Assembly: GCF_029203285.1 (NCBI RefSeq)
Contig: NZ_CP115669.1
Location: 1,984,001-2,048,000 of the forward strand
Origin: Pseudomonas sp. PSE14
GTDB taxonomy: Bacteria > Pseudomonadota > Gammaproteobacteria > Pseudomonadales > Pseudomonadaceae
Length of the DNA stretch: 64,000 nucleotides
Direction: 5' to 3'
Positions within the stretch are counted from its first letter, which is position 1. Every line of letters starts with the position of its first letter. This document shows, one piece after another, positions 52,138-61,482 of this stretch. The notes under the pieces were generated by a model. The model ran no database searches. It was not told the DNA's origin and saw only the letters and a program-made list of their open reading frames with translations. Position numbers and translations under genes: made by a program.

Positions 52138-53349
52138 TTATTGGCGATAGCTTTTCAGGAAGTTGCCGATACGGCCAATGGCCTGTTCCAGGTCATCGAC
52201 ACGGGGCAGGGTAACCACCCGGAAGTGATCCGGCCAGGGCCAGTTGAAGGCGGTGCCCTGAACGATGAGCAGCTTCTCGGAAAGCAGCAGGTCGAGGACG
52301 AATTTCTCGTCGTTGTGGATCGGGCAGACCTTGGGGTCGATGCGCGGGAAGGCGTAGAGCGCGCCCATGGGTTTCACGCAGCTGACGCCGGGGATGTCGT
52401 TGAGCAGTTCCCAGGCGCGGTTGCGCTGCTCCAGCAGGCGCCCGCCGGGCAGGACCAGGTCGTTGATGCTCTGGTAGCCGCCCAGCGCGGTCTGGATCGC
52501 GTGCTGGCTCGGCACGTTGGCGCACAGGCGCATGTTGGCCAGGATATCCAGGCCCTCGATGTAGCTCTGCGCCTTGTGCTTGGGACCGGAAATGGCGATC
52601 CAGCCGGAGCGGAAGCCGGCCACGCGGTAGGACTTGGACAGGCCGTTGAAGGTCAGGCAGAGCACGTCCGGCGCCAGCGAGGCGGTGGAAATGTGCTGGG
52701 CCTCGTCATAGAGGATCTTGTCGTAGATCTCGTCGGAGAAGATCACCAGGTTGTGCTGGCGCGCCAGTTCGACGATGTCCAGCAGCACTTCGCGGGAGTA
52801 TACCGCGCCGGTTGGGTTGTTCGGGTTGATCAGCACCAGGGCCTTGGTGTTGCTGGTGATCTTGGCCTTCATGTCGGCGATGTCGGGGAACCAGCCGGCC
52901 TGCTCGTCGCACAGGTAGTGCACCGGCTTGCCGCCAGCGAGAGCCACGGAGGCGGTCCACAGCGGGTAGTCCGGCGCCGGGATCAGCACCTCGTCACCGT
53001 TGTTGAGCAGCGCCTGCAGGGCCATCACGATCAGCTCGGAGACGCCGTTGCCCAGGTAGATGTCCTCGATGCCGACACCTTCCACCTGCTTCTGCTGGTA
53101 GTACTGCATCACCGCCTTGCGCGCGCTGAACAGGCCCTTGGAGTCGCTGTAGCCCTGGGCGGTAGGCAGGTTGCGGATCACGTCCTGGAGGATTTCGTCC
53201 GGTGCCTCGAAACCGAACGGCGCCGGGTTGCCGATGTTCAGCTTGAGGATGCGGTGGCCTTCCTCTTCCAGGCGTTTGGCGTGCTTGAGCACGGGCCCGC
53301 GAATGTCGTAGCAGACGTTGGCGAGCTTGTTCGATTTGGTGACCTGCAT
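52138..53349 (-). CDS. alaA: Alanine aminotransferase AlaA-type
   Basis: A 403-residue fold-type I PLP aminotransferase. [13 protein letters not shown] at the N terminus, [31 protein letters not shown] and the PLP Lys in [15 protein letters not shown] are conserved. Similarity is to E. coli AlaA (YfbQ), which makes alanine from pyruvate and glutamate. Start at 53349 ([19 protein letters not shown]). Divergent from msrB; the next gene downstream is the winged-helix hypothetical. Confidence 0.93.
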   Translation of the reverse strand: MQVTKSNKLANVCYDIRGPVLKHAKRLEEEGHRILKLNIGNPAPFGFEAPDEILQDVIRNLPTAQGYSDSKGLFSARKAVMQYYQQKQVEGVGIEDIYLGNGVSELIVMALQALLNNGDEVLIPAPDYPLWTASVALAGGKPVHYLCDEQAGWFPDIADMKAKITSNTKALVLINPNNPTGAVYSREVLLDIVELARQHNLVIFSDEIYDKILYDEAQHISTASLAPDVLCLTFNGLSKSYRVAGFRSGWIAISGPKHKAQSYIEGLDILANMRLCANVPSQHAIQTALGGYQSINDLVLPGGRLLEQRNRAWELLNDIPGVSCVKPMGALYAFPRIDPKVCPIHNDEKFVLDLLLSEKLLIVQGTAFNWPWPDHFRVVTLPRVDDLEQAIGRIGNFLKSYRQ

Positions 53350-53640
53350 GATCTGGGATTCCGAAATAGTCCGCGGCCAGCAACTTGGCAGGCTGTAACG
53401 CGGGTGACAGACTGGCGTCAAATGAGCGGTTCGGAAGTGCTTTTCCCTGGTGTCGACCCTGAAAATCGACAGGAAAACAGTGGATTTCTCGAAAAAGTAG
53501 AGTTTTTAAGGCTTTTCTATCGCGAGAATGTCTCTGTGCGGCAGATTCTGAACCTGACGTTAACCACGCGCATCATACGTGCGGCCCGATTCCCGGAAAA
53601 GGAGGCATCGGGCATTTTTTCCATTAATGGAGGCAGATCG

Positions 53641-54036
53641 ATGGAAAAGCTGGAAAAGCCCCTGGAATCCTGGCGCGACGAACTCACCGACGAGCAGTTC
53701 CACATCTGCCGGCTGGGTGGCACCGAGCGTGCCTTCACCGGCGAATACCACGACACCAAGACGCCCGGCATCTACCACTGCGTTTGCTGCGGTACGGCGC
53801 TGTTCGACTCCGACGCCAAGTACGATTCGGGCAGCGGCTGGCCGAGCTACTTCCAGCCGGTGAACGGCGAGGTGGTGCGCGAGCTGGAGGACTTCAGCCA
53901 TGGCATGCATCGCATCGAAGTGCGCTGCGGCAAGTGCGACGCGCACCTGGGCCATGTCTTCCCCGATGGCCCGCGGCCGACCGGGCTGCGTTACTGCATC
54001 AATTCGGCGTCCTTGAAACTGGTGCCGAAAGAGTGA
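53641..54036 (+). CDS. msrB: Peptide methionine (R)-S-oxide reductase MsrB
   Basis: A 131-residue MsrB. It has the two zinc-binding CxxC pairs (CVCCGTALF and [10 protein letters not shown]), the substrate loop [10 protein letters not shown], and the catalytic Cys in RYCINSASL. It reduces the R epimer of methionine sulfoxide in proteins. The GGAGG ribosome-binding site is directly upstream. It is followed by a terminator and a REP element before gpx. Confidence 0.97.
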   Translation: MEKLEKPLESWRDELTDEQFHICRLGGTERAFTGEYHDTKTPGIYHCVCCGTALFDSDAKYDSGSGWPSYFQPVNGEVVRELEDFSHGMHRIEVRCGKCDAHLGHVFPDGPRPTGLRYCINSASLKLVPKE

Positions 54037-54040
54037 CCCC

Positions 54041-54072
54041 AAGGCCCGCCATCCGGCGGGCCTTTTCTTTTT
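54041..54072 (+). terminator. Terminator of msrB
   Basis: AAGGCCCGCC-AT-CCGGCGGGCCTT followed by TTCTTTTTT. Confidence 0.88.
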
Positions 54073-54082
54073 TGGGGCTCTT

Positions 54083-54162
54083 CGTAGGAGCGAGCTTGCT
54101 CGCGAACCCGCCCAGCACCATTGCCGCCAGAAAGACCGTTCGCGAGCAAGCTCGCTCCTACA
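54083..54162. repeat. REP-type inverted repeat pair, family A copy 4
   Basis: CGTAGGAGCGAGCTTGCTCG and CGAGCAAGCTCGCTCCTAC around a 37-base centre, between msrB and gpx. Confidence 0.9.
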
Positions 54163-54210
54163 AGTGGCATCGGTGCGGATCTGATAGCAGGTCATTCGCT
54201 AGATGATTCG

Positions 54211-54244
54211 TGATCAATTGAATTGCATGCAATTTAATTGATCA
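54211..54244. promoter_or_regulatory. OspR/OhrR-type operator before gpx
   Basis: A 34-base palindrome with a single mismatch per arm: outer TGATCAATT/AATTGATCA and core AATTGCATGCAATT. It starts 41 bases before the gpx ATG, over the expected promoter. The AATT-TGCA-AATT design is that of OhrR-family sites. Confidence 0.88.
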
Positions 54245-54284
54245 CTATCCTTTAATTTCCCACTTCCCGCCGGAGCCACACCTG

Positions 54285-54767
54285 ATGAGCGACGCACTGC
54301 TGAACATTCCCGTGACCACCATCAAGGGCGAACAGAAGACCCTCGCCGATTTCGGCGGCAAGGCGCTGCTGGTGGTGAACACCGCCAGCCAGTGCGGCTT
54401 TACCCCGCAGTACAAGGGCCTGGAATCCCTGTGGCGACAGTACAAGGACAAGGGCCTGGTGGTGCTCGGCTTCCCCTGCAACCAGTTCGGCAAGCAGGAG
54501 CCGGGCAATGAAGGGGAGATTACCCAGTTCTGCGAGCTGAACTTCGGCGTCAGCTTCCCGCTGTTCAAGAAGATCGACGTCAACGGCGCCGACGCCCACC
54601 CGCTCTACGTGCAACTGAAGAAGCGCGCGCCGGGGCTGCTGGGCAGCCAGGGCATTAAGTGGAACTTCACCAAGTTCCTGATCGGCAAGGACGGCAAGGT
54701 GGTCAAGCGTTTTGCCCCGACCACCAAGCCCGAGCAACTGTCCGCCGAGATCGAAGCGCTGCTGTGA
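54285..54767 (+). CDS. gpx: Glutathione peroxidase-like thiol peroxidase
   Basis: A 160-residue Gpx of the Cys type: NTASQCGFTPQY has Cys in place of selenocysteine, FPCNQFGKQEPG gives the Gln, and WNFTKFLIG the Trp/Asn of the tetrad. It reduces hydroperoxides, probably with thioredoxin. The stop overlaps the ospR start by one base, so the operon is translationally linked. It is controlled by OspR through the palindrome upstream. PA2826-like. Confidence 0.96.
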   Translation: MSDALLNIPVTTIKGEQKTLADFGGKALLVVNTASQCGFTPQYKGLESLWRQYKDKGLVVLGFPCNQFGKQEPGNEGEITQFCELNFGVSFPLFKKIDVNGADAHPLYVQLKKRAPGLLGSQGIKWNFTKFLIGKDGKVVKRFAPTTKPEQLSAEIEALL

Positions 54768-55237
54768 TGAAAGACGCTGTATCCCTGCCGGTGGAGCTGC
54801 AGCTGGACAACCAGCTGTGCTTCCGCCTGTATGCCGTGTCCCGCGCGGTGATCCGCGGCTACCGGCCGATGCTCGACGCCCTCGGCCTGACCTACCCGCA
54901 GTACCTGGCCATGCTGGTGCTCTGGGAATGGCAGGCCGAACCGCCGGAGCAGCCGTCGGTGAAGGCGCTGGGAGAGCGGCTGATGCTCGATTCCGGCACC
55001 CTGACGCCATTGCTCAAGCGCCTGGAGCAACTGGGTCTGGTCGAGCGGCGCCGGGCCCGGCATGACGAGCGGGAAGTGCATCTCGGGCTGACCCTGCCGG
55101 GCATCGCCCTGCGCGACAAGGTACTGCCGCTGCGCGAGGACCTGTTGTGCCGCAGCGGCCTGGACCTGAGCGTCACCGACGGCCTGCGCCACCAACTGGA
55201 TTCGCTGCTGGCGCAGCTGATGAAGCTGGAAGGCTGA
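54767..55237 (+). CDS. ospR: OspR, MarR/OhrR-family oxidative stress regulator
   Basis: A 156-residue MarR regulator. LDNQLCFRLYAVS has the sensing Cys (Cys 18), LLCRSGLD near residue 125 the second; the DNA-binding helix includes ALGERLMLDSGTLTPLLKRLE. In P. aeruginosa OspR represses gpx and its own gene and loses DNA binding on peroxide oxidation. The start overlaps the gpx stop. The close similarity with OhrR (33975) suggests cross-talk at AATT-type boxes. Confidence 0.95.
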   Translation: MKDAVSLPVELQLDNQLCFRLYAVSRAVIRGYRPMLDALGLTYPQYLAMLVLWEWQAEPPEQPSVKALGERLMLDSGTLTPLLKRLEQLGLVERRRARHDEREVHLGLTLPGIALRDKVLPLREDLLCRSGLDLSVTDGLRHQLDSLLAQLMKLEG

Positions 55238-55239
55238 AC

Positions 55240-57561
55240 TCAGCTGCGCGGGCGGTGATCCACCCAGCGCTCCAGGATCGCCGCCAGTTCGTCGCGGTGG
55301 AAAGGCTTGGCCAGGTAGTCGTCCATGCCGGCGGCGCGGCAGCGCTCGCGCTCGTCCGGCAGGACGTTGGCGGTCAGGGCGATGACCGGCAGGCCCGGCC
55401 AGCGTCCGCTTTCGCGAATTGCCTGGGTGGCCTGGTAGCCATCCATCACGGGCATGTTGCAGTCCATCAGCACCAGGTCGAAGGTACCATCGCCCAGTTG
55501 TGCCAGTGCCTCTTCACCGTTAGTGGCGACGGCCACGATGCAGCCGAGTTTCTGCAGCAAGCCCTTGGCCACCAACTGGTTGACTGGGTTGTCCTCCACC
55601 AGCAGCACCCGCGCCGAGAAGCGCTCCGCCGGCGTGGTGCCGGCGTCGGAAGGAACCGGCAGCGGTTGATGTTCGAACGCCTGCTTGAGGGCCTGGTACA
55701 GCACTTCCCGCGATAACGGCCGGGCCAGCTGGCGCAAGGGCGCCAGGCTCTGGGCCAGCGGCTGTTCGAGGAAGTTGCCGTAGGCGGTGACCAGCAGGAC
55801 GGGCTTGGCCACGTGCCGGCGCAGGGTGATCAGGCAGTCCGGGCAATCCGAGAGCAGCGCGTCCAGCGTCATGCCGGCCAGGCTCGCGTCGATGTCCAGG
55901 CGCTGGTACTCGACATTCCAGTGCGGCAGCCAGTGTTCCAGTAATGTCGCCAGGCCGCTGCTGGCGGCGCATTGCACGATCAGCCGGCCATTCAGCGGGG
56001 GCAGCGACTGGGCGGGTTCCAGCGCCGGCAGCGGAAGGGTGGCGATGAATTCGCTGCCGAATCCGGGCTCGGACTTCACCACCAGTTCGCCCTTCATCGC
56101 CTCGCACAGCTTGCGCGTCAGCGCCAGGCCCAGGCCCGTGCCGCCGTACTGGCGGGCGATGCCAGCGTCGGCCTGGGTGAAGGGCTGGAAGATCTTCTGC
56201 AGGGCTTCGGGGGCGATGCCGATGCCGGTGTCGCGCACGCTGATGCGTACGCCGTTGCCTTGGGGCTCGACGCAGATGTCGACGCGCCCCAGGCGGGTGA
56301 ACTTCAGGGCATTGGACAGCAGGTTGCTCACCACCTGGCGCACCCGCGTCGGGTCCCCTGCGTGTTGTGCCGGCAACTTCGAGCTGATCAGGCAGGTGAG
56401 CTCCACGGCGGGCGCGGCATTCTGCGACAGCAGGCTGGCGGTGTCTTCCACCAGGGTGCCCAGGTCGAAGGGGATTCGCTCCAGCTCCAGTTGGCCGGCC
56501 TCGAACTTGGACAGGTCGAGCACGTCGTTGAGCAGCTCCAGCAGCACCTTGCCCGAGTCGTGGGCGATGGACAGCTGCTGGCGCTGTTCGGTGGTCAGCG
56601 GGCCGTCCAGGGCCAGACCGAGCATCCCCAGCAGGCCGTTGAGAGGGGTGCGGATCTCGTGGCTCATATTGGCCAGGAAGCTGCCGCGGGCCTGGGCCAT
56701 GGCCAGCGCGGTCTGCCGGGCCTGTTCCAGCTCCTGGTTGGACAGGGTGAGGCGTGCGTTCGCGGCCTTCAGCTCGGCGGTGCGCGCCGCGACGATGCTT
56801 TCCAGTTCTTCCAGGTACTGGGTGAGGCGGTCCTCGGCTTCGCGCCGCTGTTCCATTTCCACCGAGATGCGATTGAGCTGGCGGTTGGTGACCTCCACCA
56901 GCACACCGATCTCGTCGTGCTCATGGCCGCTCGGGCAGGGCAGACGCAGACGCGAGGGCGAGCGGGGATCGTGACGGCTGAGGGCGTCGATCAGGCTCAC
57001 CAGCGGCTTGGTCAGCAGCCCGTAGAACAGCACCAGCAGGATCAGTGACAGCAGCAGGCTGCGGATGAAGCCGGAGATGAAGGTCATGCCGGCCCGACGC
57101 AGGAAGTCGTTGCCGAACACGAAGGTGTCGATCTCCAGGCGCAGCACGCCGAGCGACTCGGTCGGCGCGTGATCGACGAACAGCGGCTCTTCGTAGCTGC
57201 GCTGCTCACCGAAGAGAAAGTCGCTCAGACCACGCAGATGGCTCTGCGCGAGCGGCCGGTTGGCACTGGCCAGGGGCGTACCGGCGTTGTCGATGATCTC
57301 GGCGCGGATCACCGCCGGCGAGCGCAACAGGCCGACCACCAGTTCCTGGGCCAGTTCGGCGTCAATGTTGTAGGCGATGCGGGCGGCGGGGTTGTGGCTG
57401 ACGTCCAGCAGGGCGCGAACTTCGCGGTTGATGGAGGCGTCCTGGCTGGCATAATCGACGCCAACCTGGATAAGGCTGAGCAGCGTCCCCAGCAGGAAGG
57501 CCACCAGCACGGTCAGGCTGGCCTGCTTGAACGAGAGGCGATGGGTGAGCGCAATATCCAT
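55240..57561 (-). CDS. sagS: Hybrid sensor histidine kinase, SagS-like
   Basis: A 773-residue membrane sensor: transmembrane helix about 15-35, periplasmic domain about 40-165, second helix about 175-195, HAMP-like linker and coiled coil, HisKA with NMSHEIRTPLNG (phospho-His near 300), HATPase (DTGIGIAPEAL, GGTGLGLAL), a degenerate receiver-like segment and a C-terminal receiver with LMDCNMPVMDG (phospho-Asp near 700). No Hpt domain. In PAO1 the gene next to ospR is sagS (PA2824), which switches motile to sessile life; order and domain plan agree. Start at 57561 has no clear ribosome-binding site. Confidence 0.88.
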   Translation of the reverse strand: MDIALTHRLSFKQASLTVLVAFLLGTLLSLIQVGVDYASQDASINREVRALLDVSHNPAARIAYNIDAELAQELVVGLLRSPAVIRAEIIDNAGTPLASANRPLAQSHLRGLSDFLFGEQRSYEEPLFVDHAPTESLGVLRLEIDTFVFGNDFLRRAGMTFISGFIRSLLLSLILLVLFYGLLTKPLVSLIDALSRHDPRSPSRLRLPCPSGHEHDEIGVLVEVTNRQLNRISVEMEQRREAEDRLTQYLEELESIVAARTAELKAANARLTLSNQELEQARQTALAMAQARGSFLANMSHEIRTPLNGLLGMLGLALDGPLTTEQRQQLSIAHDSGKVLLELLNDVLDLSKFEAGQLELERIPFDLGTLVEDTASLLSQNAAPAVELTCLISSKLPAQHAGDPTRVRQVVSNLLSNALKFTRLGRVDICVEPQGNGVRISVRDTGIGIAPEALQKIFQPFTQADAGIARQYGGTGLGLALTRKLCEAMKGELVVKSEPGFGSEFIATLPLPALEPAQSLPPLNGRLIVQCAASSGLATLLEHWLPHWNVEYQRLDIDASLAGMTLDALLSDCPDCLITLRRHVAKPVLLVTAYGNFLEQPLAQSLAPLRQLARPLSREVLYQALKQAFEHQPLPVPSDAGTTPAERFSARVLLVEDNPVNQLVAKGLLQKLGCIVAVATNGEEALAQLGDGTFDLVLMDCNMPVMDGYQATQAIRESGRWPGLPVIALTANVLPDERERCRAAGMDDYLAKPFHRDELAAILERWVDHRPRS

Positions 57562-57672
57562 GGAGTGCGGAGCATCGCCTCGCGAAAGCTTTTCTGCGCC
57601 GTAGCATAGCCCATCGGAACCGTCTGTCGGCATAGCCTGTGGCCGAACCCCGAATGATCCGTGGAGACCCGC

Positions 57673-58569
57673 ATGGATTCTCGTCTGAATGATTTTCTCG
57701 CGCGCGCCGAGTCGGTGCTGGCGCGCCTGGAGCCATTGCTGCCGGCATTGCGCGCACCCGTCGACTGGCCGCGCAGCCTGGCCGCGCGCTGGCACCGCGA
57801 TGGGCGCAGCGGTTACCTGCAGCCGCTGGAAGTCAGCCTCGACCTGCGCCTGGACGACCTGCTGGGCGTCGACACGCAGCGCGACCAGTTGGCGCGCAAC
57901 ACCCGCCAGTTCGTCGCCGGCAAGCCCGCCAACCACGCCTTGCTGTGGGGCGCGCGGGGCACGGGCAAGTCCTCGCTGGTGCGCGCGTTGCTGGCCGAAC
58001 TGGCCGGCGACGGGCTGCGCCTGATCGAGATCGAACGCGATCACCTGGCTGACTTGCCGCGCGTGGTCGAGCAACTGCATGGCCTGCCGCAGCGCTTCGT
58101 GCTGTTCTGCGACGACCTCTCGTTCGATGCCGGCGAGGGCGACTACCGCGTGCTCAAGAGCGTGCTCGACGGTTCGCTGGAGCAGGCGCCGGACAACGTG
58201 CTGCTGTACGCCACCTCCAATCGCCGCCATCTGGTCTCGGAAAAACAGAGTGACAACGAGAACTGGCAGATGGTCGACGGCGAACTGCATCCCAACGAAG
58301 CGGTGGAGGACAAGATCGCCCTGTCCGACCGCTTCGGCCTGTGGCTCTCTTTCTATCCCTTCACCCAGGAACACTTCCTCAGCGTGGTCCGCCACTGGAT
58401 CGAGGCGTTGGCGCGCAAATCCGGTCTGACCCGCTGGAGCTGGGACGAAGCGCTGGAGAAAGAGGCCATCCGCTGGGCTCTCGGGCGCGGCAATCGCAAT
58501 GGCCGCTGCGCCTACCAATTCGCCCGCTACTGGGTGGGCCGCCAACTGCTGGAAGGAGATACCCCATGA
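57673..58569 (+). CDS. DUF815-family AAA-type ATPase
   Basis: A 298-residue ATPase with Walker A GARGTGKSS (near residue 100) and Walker B LFCDDLSFD, matching DUF815. ATSNRRHLVSE and LSDRFGLWLSF resemble sensor and arginine-finger regions. The ATG at 57673 follows GGAG; a GTG at 57661 is also in frame. It overlaps the fRMsr gene by four bases. Partner proteins are unknown. Confidence 0.87.
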   Translation: MDSRLNDFLARAESVLARLEPLLPALRAPVDWPRSLAARWHRDGRSGYLQPLEVSLDLRLDDLLGVDTQRDQLARNTRQFVAGKPANHALLWGARGTGKSSLVRALLAELAGDGLRLIEIERDHLADLPRVVEQLHGLPQRFVLFCDDLSFDAGEGDYRVLKSVLDGSLEQAPDNVLLYATSNRRHLVSEKQSDNENWQMVDGELHPNEAVEDKIALSDRFGLWLSFYPFTQEHFLSVVRHWIEALARKSGLTRWSWDEALEKEAIRWALGRGNRNGRCAYQFARYWVGRQLLEGDTP

Positions 58570-59048
58570 TCGATCTGCAACAGGCCGGTGCCGGCCTGGA
58601 TGGCTATGAATTGCTGGCCGCGCAGGCGGAGTCGCTGTTCGCCGACGAGCGCGACTTCATCGCCAATGCCGCACAGTTCTCGGCATTCCTGTTCAACGAA
58701 CTGCCGGACCTGAACTGGGCCGGCTTCTACCTCAATCGCAACGAGGAACTGGTGCTCGGCCCGTTCCAGGGCAAGGTTGCCTGTGTGCGCATTCCCTTCA
58801 GCAAGGGCGTGTGCGGTGCGGCGGCGCGTACCCGCGAGACCCAGCGGGTCGAGGATGTGCATGCTTTCCCCGGCCATATCGCCTGCGACAGTGCCTCCAA
58901 CAGCGAGTTGGTGGTGCCGCTGGTGAAGGACGGCCGCCTGATCGGAGTGCTGGACCTGGACAGCCCCAGCGTCGGCCGCTTCAGTGAAGTCGACCAGGCT
59001 GGCATCGAGCGCCTGGTAGCGATCTTCCTGCGCCTGACCGACTGCTGA
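58566..59048 (+). CDS. msrC: Free methionine-(R)-sulfoxide reductase (GAF type)
   Basis: A 160-residue GAF-domain reductase. It has the three active-site cysteines in order: ACVRIPF, GVCGAA and IACDSASNSELVVP. It reduces free Met-R-SO, complementing MsrB, encoded 4.6 kb away. Overlapping ATGA with the DUF815 gene indicates coupled translation. A near-perfect terminator follows. Confidence 0.95.
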   Translation: MIDLQQAGAGLDGYELLAAQAESLFADERDFIANAAQFSAFLFNELPDLNWAGFYLNRNEELVLGPFQGKVACVRIPFSKGVCGAAARTRETQRVEDVHAFPGHIACDSASNSELVVPLVKDGRLIGVLDLDSPSVGRFSEVDQAGIERLVAIFLRLTDC

Positions 59049-59059
59049 TTCGCAGCCTC

Positions 59060-59092
59060 ATGAAAAAGCCCCGCATTTGCGGGGCTTTTTCA
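59060..59092. terminator. Terminator after the fRMsr gene
   Basis: TGAAAAAGCCCCGC-ATTT-GCGGGGCTTTTTCA, an almost perfect palindrome with A/T runs on both sides, active in either direction. Confidence 0.9.
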
Positions 59093-59100
59093 TGAGCGTT

Positions 59101-59172
59101 CGTAGGGGGGACTCTGTCCGCGATGCTCTTCTACCGGTCCGCCGGCCGGATCGCGGATGAATCCGCTCCTAC
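59101..59172. repeat. REP-type inverted repeat pair, family C
   Basis: CGTAGGGGGGACTCTGTCCG and CGGATGAATCCGCTCCTAC with inner ATCGCGGA arms. It ends in the same CTCCTAC as family A but has a different inner arm. Located between fRMsr and GST genes. Confidence 0.75.
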
Positions 59173-59205
59173 AGGAGCCCATCACCTGCTCATCTGGCAG
59201 GCCGA

Positions 59206-59868
59206 TCAGCGCTTGGCCAGGATCTTGGCAATGATCTGCTGCTCGCCCTGGAGGATGGCGGCCAGGGTGGGGCGGCTGGCGATGCGCTGGAAGTGCGCGG
59301 CCAGGACCGGCCAGCGCTGGGTGTCCAGCTCCTCTCCGCCGTGGCGCATGTTCACCAGCTGGCTGGCGATGGCGATGTCGGCGAGGCTGAAACGGTTGTC
59401 GACGAAGAAATCGTTCGCGCCCAGGCATTTTTCCAGGTAGTCGAAATGCTCCGGTAGCTTCTCCTGCATCGCACCCTTGACCGCCGCTTCGTCGCACAGC
59501 TTGCCCATCAGCGGTTTGAGCAGGCGGTTGCGGAACACGGTGAAGGTGGCGAGCGGCGCGACTTCGTAGTCGGCGTACTTTTCCAGCCAGCGGATGCGCG
59601 CCTTGGCCTGCGGAGTCTCGCCGCACAGCGGGGCGCGCTGCGGGTCGCGGTCTTCCAGGTAATGGCAGATGACGCTGGAGTCGGCGAGGGTGAAGTCGCC
59701 GTCGCGGATCGCCGGCACGCGGCGCAGCGGGTTGAGTTCGCGGTACCAGTCGGGCTGGTTGAACGGATTGACGTTCTCCAGCTGGTAGTCCAGGCCTTTC
59801 TCGGCACAGAACAGGCGGACCTTGCGGACGAAGGGGGAGAGCGGGGCGCCGAAGACTACGAGACTCAT
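59206..59868 (-). CDS. Glutathione S-transferase family protein
   Basis: A 220-residue GST. The thioredoxin-like domain has APLSPFVRKVRLFCAEKGL with Ser as likely catalytic residue, VPAIRDGDFTLADSSVICHYL (glutathione contact Ser), and the helical domain ends with FSLADIAIASQL, the N-capping box. It conjugates or reduces with glutathione. Start 59868 follows GGAG. PA2821-like; it adds to the peroxide-defence set of the region. Confidence 0.93.
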   Translation of the reverse strand: MSLVVFGAPLSPFVRKVRLFCAEKGLDYQLENVNPFNQPDWYRELNPLRRVPAIRDGDFTLADSSVICHYLEDRDPQRAPLCGETPQAKARIRWLEKYADYEVAPLATFTVFRNRLLKPLMGKLCDEAAVKGAMQEKLPEHFDYLEKCLGANDFFVDNRFSLADIAIASQLVNMRHGGEELDTQRWPVLAAHFQRIASRPTLAAILQGEQQIIAKILAKR

Positions 59869-59914
59869 GGAGGGCTCCTGGGGCGTAGGTGGCCGGATAT
59901 GCAGGTTCGACGCA

Positions 59915-60688
59915 TCAATCGTCGTAAAGGTTCTTCTTCTTCCACAGATCGTCGTCGTCGAGGGCCTTGAGGCCATCGTTCAACGCGCTGTCGTCGTCGA
60001 CGGCGGGCCGGGTGTTCTCCAGCACCATTGCGTTGGCGCGGGCCAACTGGTTCTCCAGCTGTTGCAGTTGCGCCTGGTAGCGGCCGACGTCCTGCTGCTT
60101 GCGCAGATACTGGACGCCGCGCTCGAAGGCCAGCCGTGCCTGGCCCGGTTGACCCTGTTGCAGGGCCTGTTGGCCGAGGTTGCCGAAGAACTCGATATGC
60201 AGAAGGGCGAGCAGGTGGCGGATTTCCTTCACCCACTGCTGGGCATCGTTGCGTGCCAGCAGGCCGTCCTGGGCGCTGCGGGTAATCTGCGCGTGCAGGG
60301 CTTCGAAGAGGAAGCGGACGTCCTTGGCCTTGGCTTCGGTGAGGATGGCCTGCGGCGCATTGCGCACGGCAATCGACTCGCCCTGGGCGATGAGCGGTCG
60401 CAGTTCGGCGATGCGCTCCTTTATCTGGGTATTCTGCTTGTCCACCGCCAGCAGGCGTTCGCCCAGGCTCAGCTCCATACGGCTGAGCAGCAGTTTCAGC
60501 GCCGGGGACATGAACTGGCCGGGCATGGACTCGGAGATATCGGCGCAGCGCCGGGAGCGGTCGAGCAGGTCGGCTTTCTGCCGGGCCTGTTCCAGCTTGC
60601 GGTTCTCGACCAGATGGTTGATGTAGCCGATGGCAATCAGCAGGGCGATGCCGACGAGGACCAGGACGGTAATGACGAGTGGCGACAC
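59915..60688 (-). CDS. Conserved single-pass membrane protein (PA2820-like)
   Basis: A 257-residue protein with one N-terminal transmembrane helix (about 4-22), then long helices rich in Gln, Leu and charged residues, predicted coiled coil, and an acidic C terminus (LDDDDLWKKKNLYDD). No catalytic motif; I do not recognise a characterised family. It lies 46 bases upstream of the GST gene on the same strand. Confidence 0.7.
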   Translation of the reverse strand: MSPLVITVLVLVGIALLIAIGYINHLVENRKLEQARQKADLLDRSRRCADISESMPGQFMSPALKLLLSRMELSLGERLLAVDKQNTQIKERIAELRPLIAQGESIAVRNAPQAILTEAKAKDVRFLFEALHAQITRSAQDGLLARNDAQQWVKEIRHLLALLHIEFFGNLGQQALQQGQPGQARLAFERGVQYLRKQQDVGRYQAQLQQLENQLARANAMVLENTRPAVDDDSALNDGLKALDDDDLWKKKNLYDD

Positions 60689-60802
60689 CTGGAAAGCTCC
60701 CGAGGGTTTTTTCGCGAGTGTAATGTCTTAGTGCTAGCGCTGATAGCAGCTGCTCGCTTTTTACCCAGAAGTCTTTGATTTAAAAATATTTTCTTCTGAG
60801 GG

Positions 60803-60831
60803 TTGACGACCCCTCAAAGGGTCCATAGAAT
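60803..60831 (+). promoter_or_regulatory. Promoter of the tRNA-Glu/Gly operon
   Basis: TTGACG, 17 bases, TAGAAT, followed by a GC-rich discriminator (GCGCGCC) 70 bases before tRNA-Glu. Matches sigma-70 well; the discriminator is typical of stringently controlled stable-RNA promoters. Confidence 0.85.
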
Positions 60832-60904
60832 GCGCGCCACTTCGACGCGAAACGCGGAAACGCAAAGCGAAGAAGTCGGAAAGATGTTGTAAGTTCCGGG
60901 CCGC

Positions 60905-60980
60905 GTCCCCTTCGTCTAGTGGCCTAGGACACCGCCCTTTCACGGCGGTAACAGGGGTTCGAGTCCCCTAGGGGACGCCA
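60905..60980 (+). tRNA. tRNA-Glu (TTC)
   Basis: 76 bases with CCA encoded. Acceptor GTCCCCT/AGGGGAC, anticodon loop CTTTCAC giving TTC, T-loop GGTTCGAGTCC. Confidence 0.97.
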
Positions 60981-60982
60981 TT

Positions 60983-61058
<76 letters not shown>

Positions 61059-61144
61059 AATTCTCGATTATCGCCCAACGGCGGTAACCGAAAGATGAAA
61101 TGGCGTTACCCTTCGGCGAAAGCTGAAGGTTGCAAAAAGTTGAT

Positions 61145-61220
<76 letters not shown>

Positions 61221-61225
61221 AAATC

Positions 61226-61258
61226 GAAACACCGCCCTTATGGGGCGGTGTTTTCGTT
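61226..61258 (+). terminator. Terminator of the tRNA operon
   Basis: AAACACCGCCC-TTAT-GGGGCGGTGTTTTCG with an eight-base GC core; T-run after. Confidence 0.88.
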
Positions 61259-61289
61259 TGTGCGTCCGAAAATTAATTCGCGATTCCCC

Positions 61290-61325
61290 ATGAAAAAGCC
61301 CGCATTACGCGGGCTTTTTCGTTAC
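61290..61325. terminator. Second terminator-like hairpin before the type I secretion operon
   Basis: AAAAAGCCCGC-ATTA-CGCGGGCTTTTTC, a bidirectional-looking hairpin 30 bases after the tRNA terminator. It may be a back-up or the remains of a lost neighbour gene. Confidence 0.75.
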
Positions 61326-61482
61326 CGCTCGTCGCCTGGGCGTCGGCGCTCCTGCGGTCATTTGAGCGCTCTGTGATGGCGGGACGTTCGTGTGATCCAT
61401 GGCAAATGGCCATTTGCCGTACGGAGTCTTCCAGCGTGATCTAAGCTCCACAAACGTTGGCCTCTCGCGAGCAGAGGTTTCC

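Noticed and set aside
52141..54036. A 631-codon plus-strand frame ending in MsrB
   Set aside because: The upstream 500 codons are antisense to alaA. MsrB alone starts at 53641 with a GGAGG site and has normal length.
57562..58545. N-terminal extension of the SagS-like kinase by more than 300 residues
   Set aside because: It is antisense to the DUF815 gene and lacks domain-like sequence; the methionine at 57561 directly precedes the transmembrane helix.
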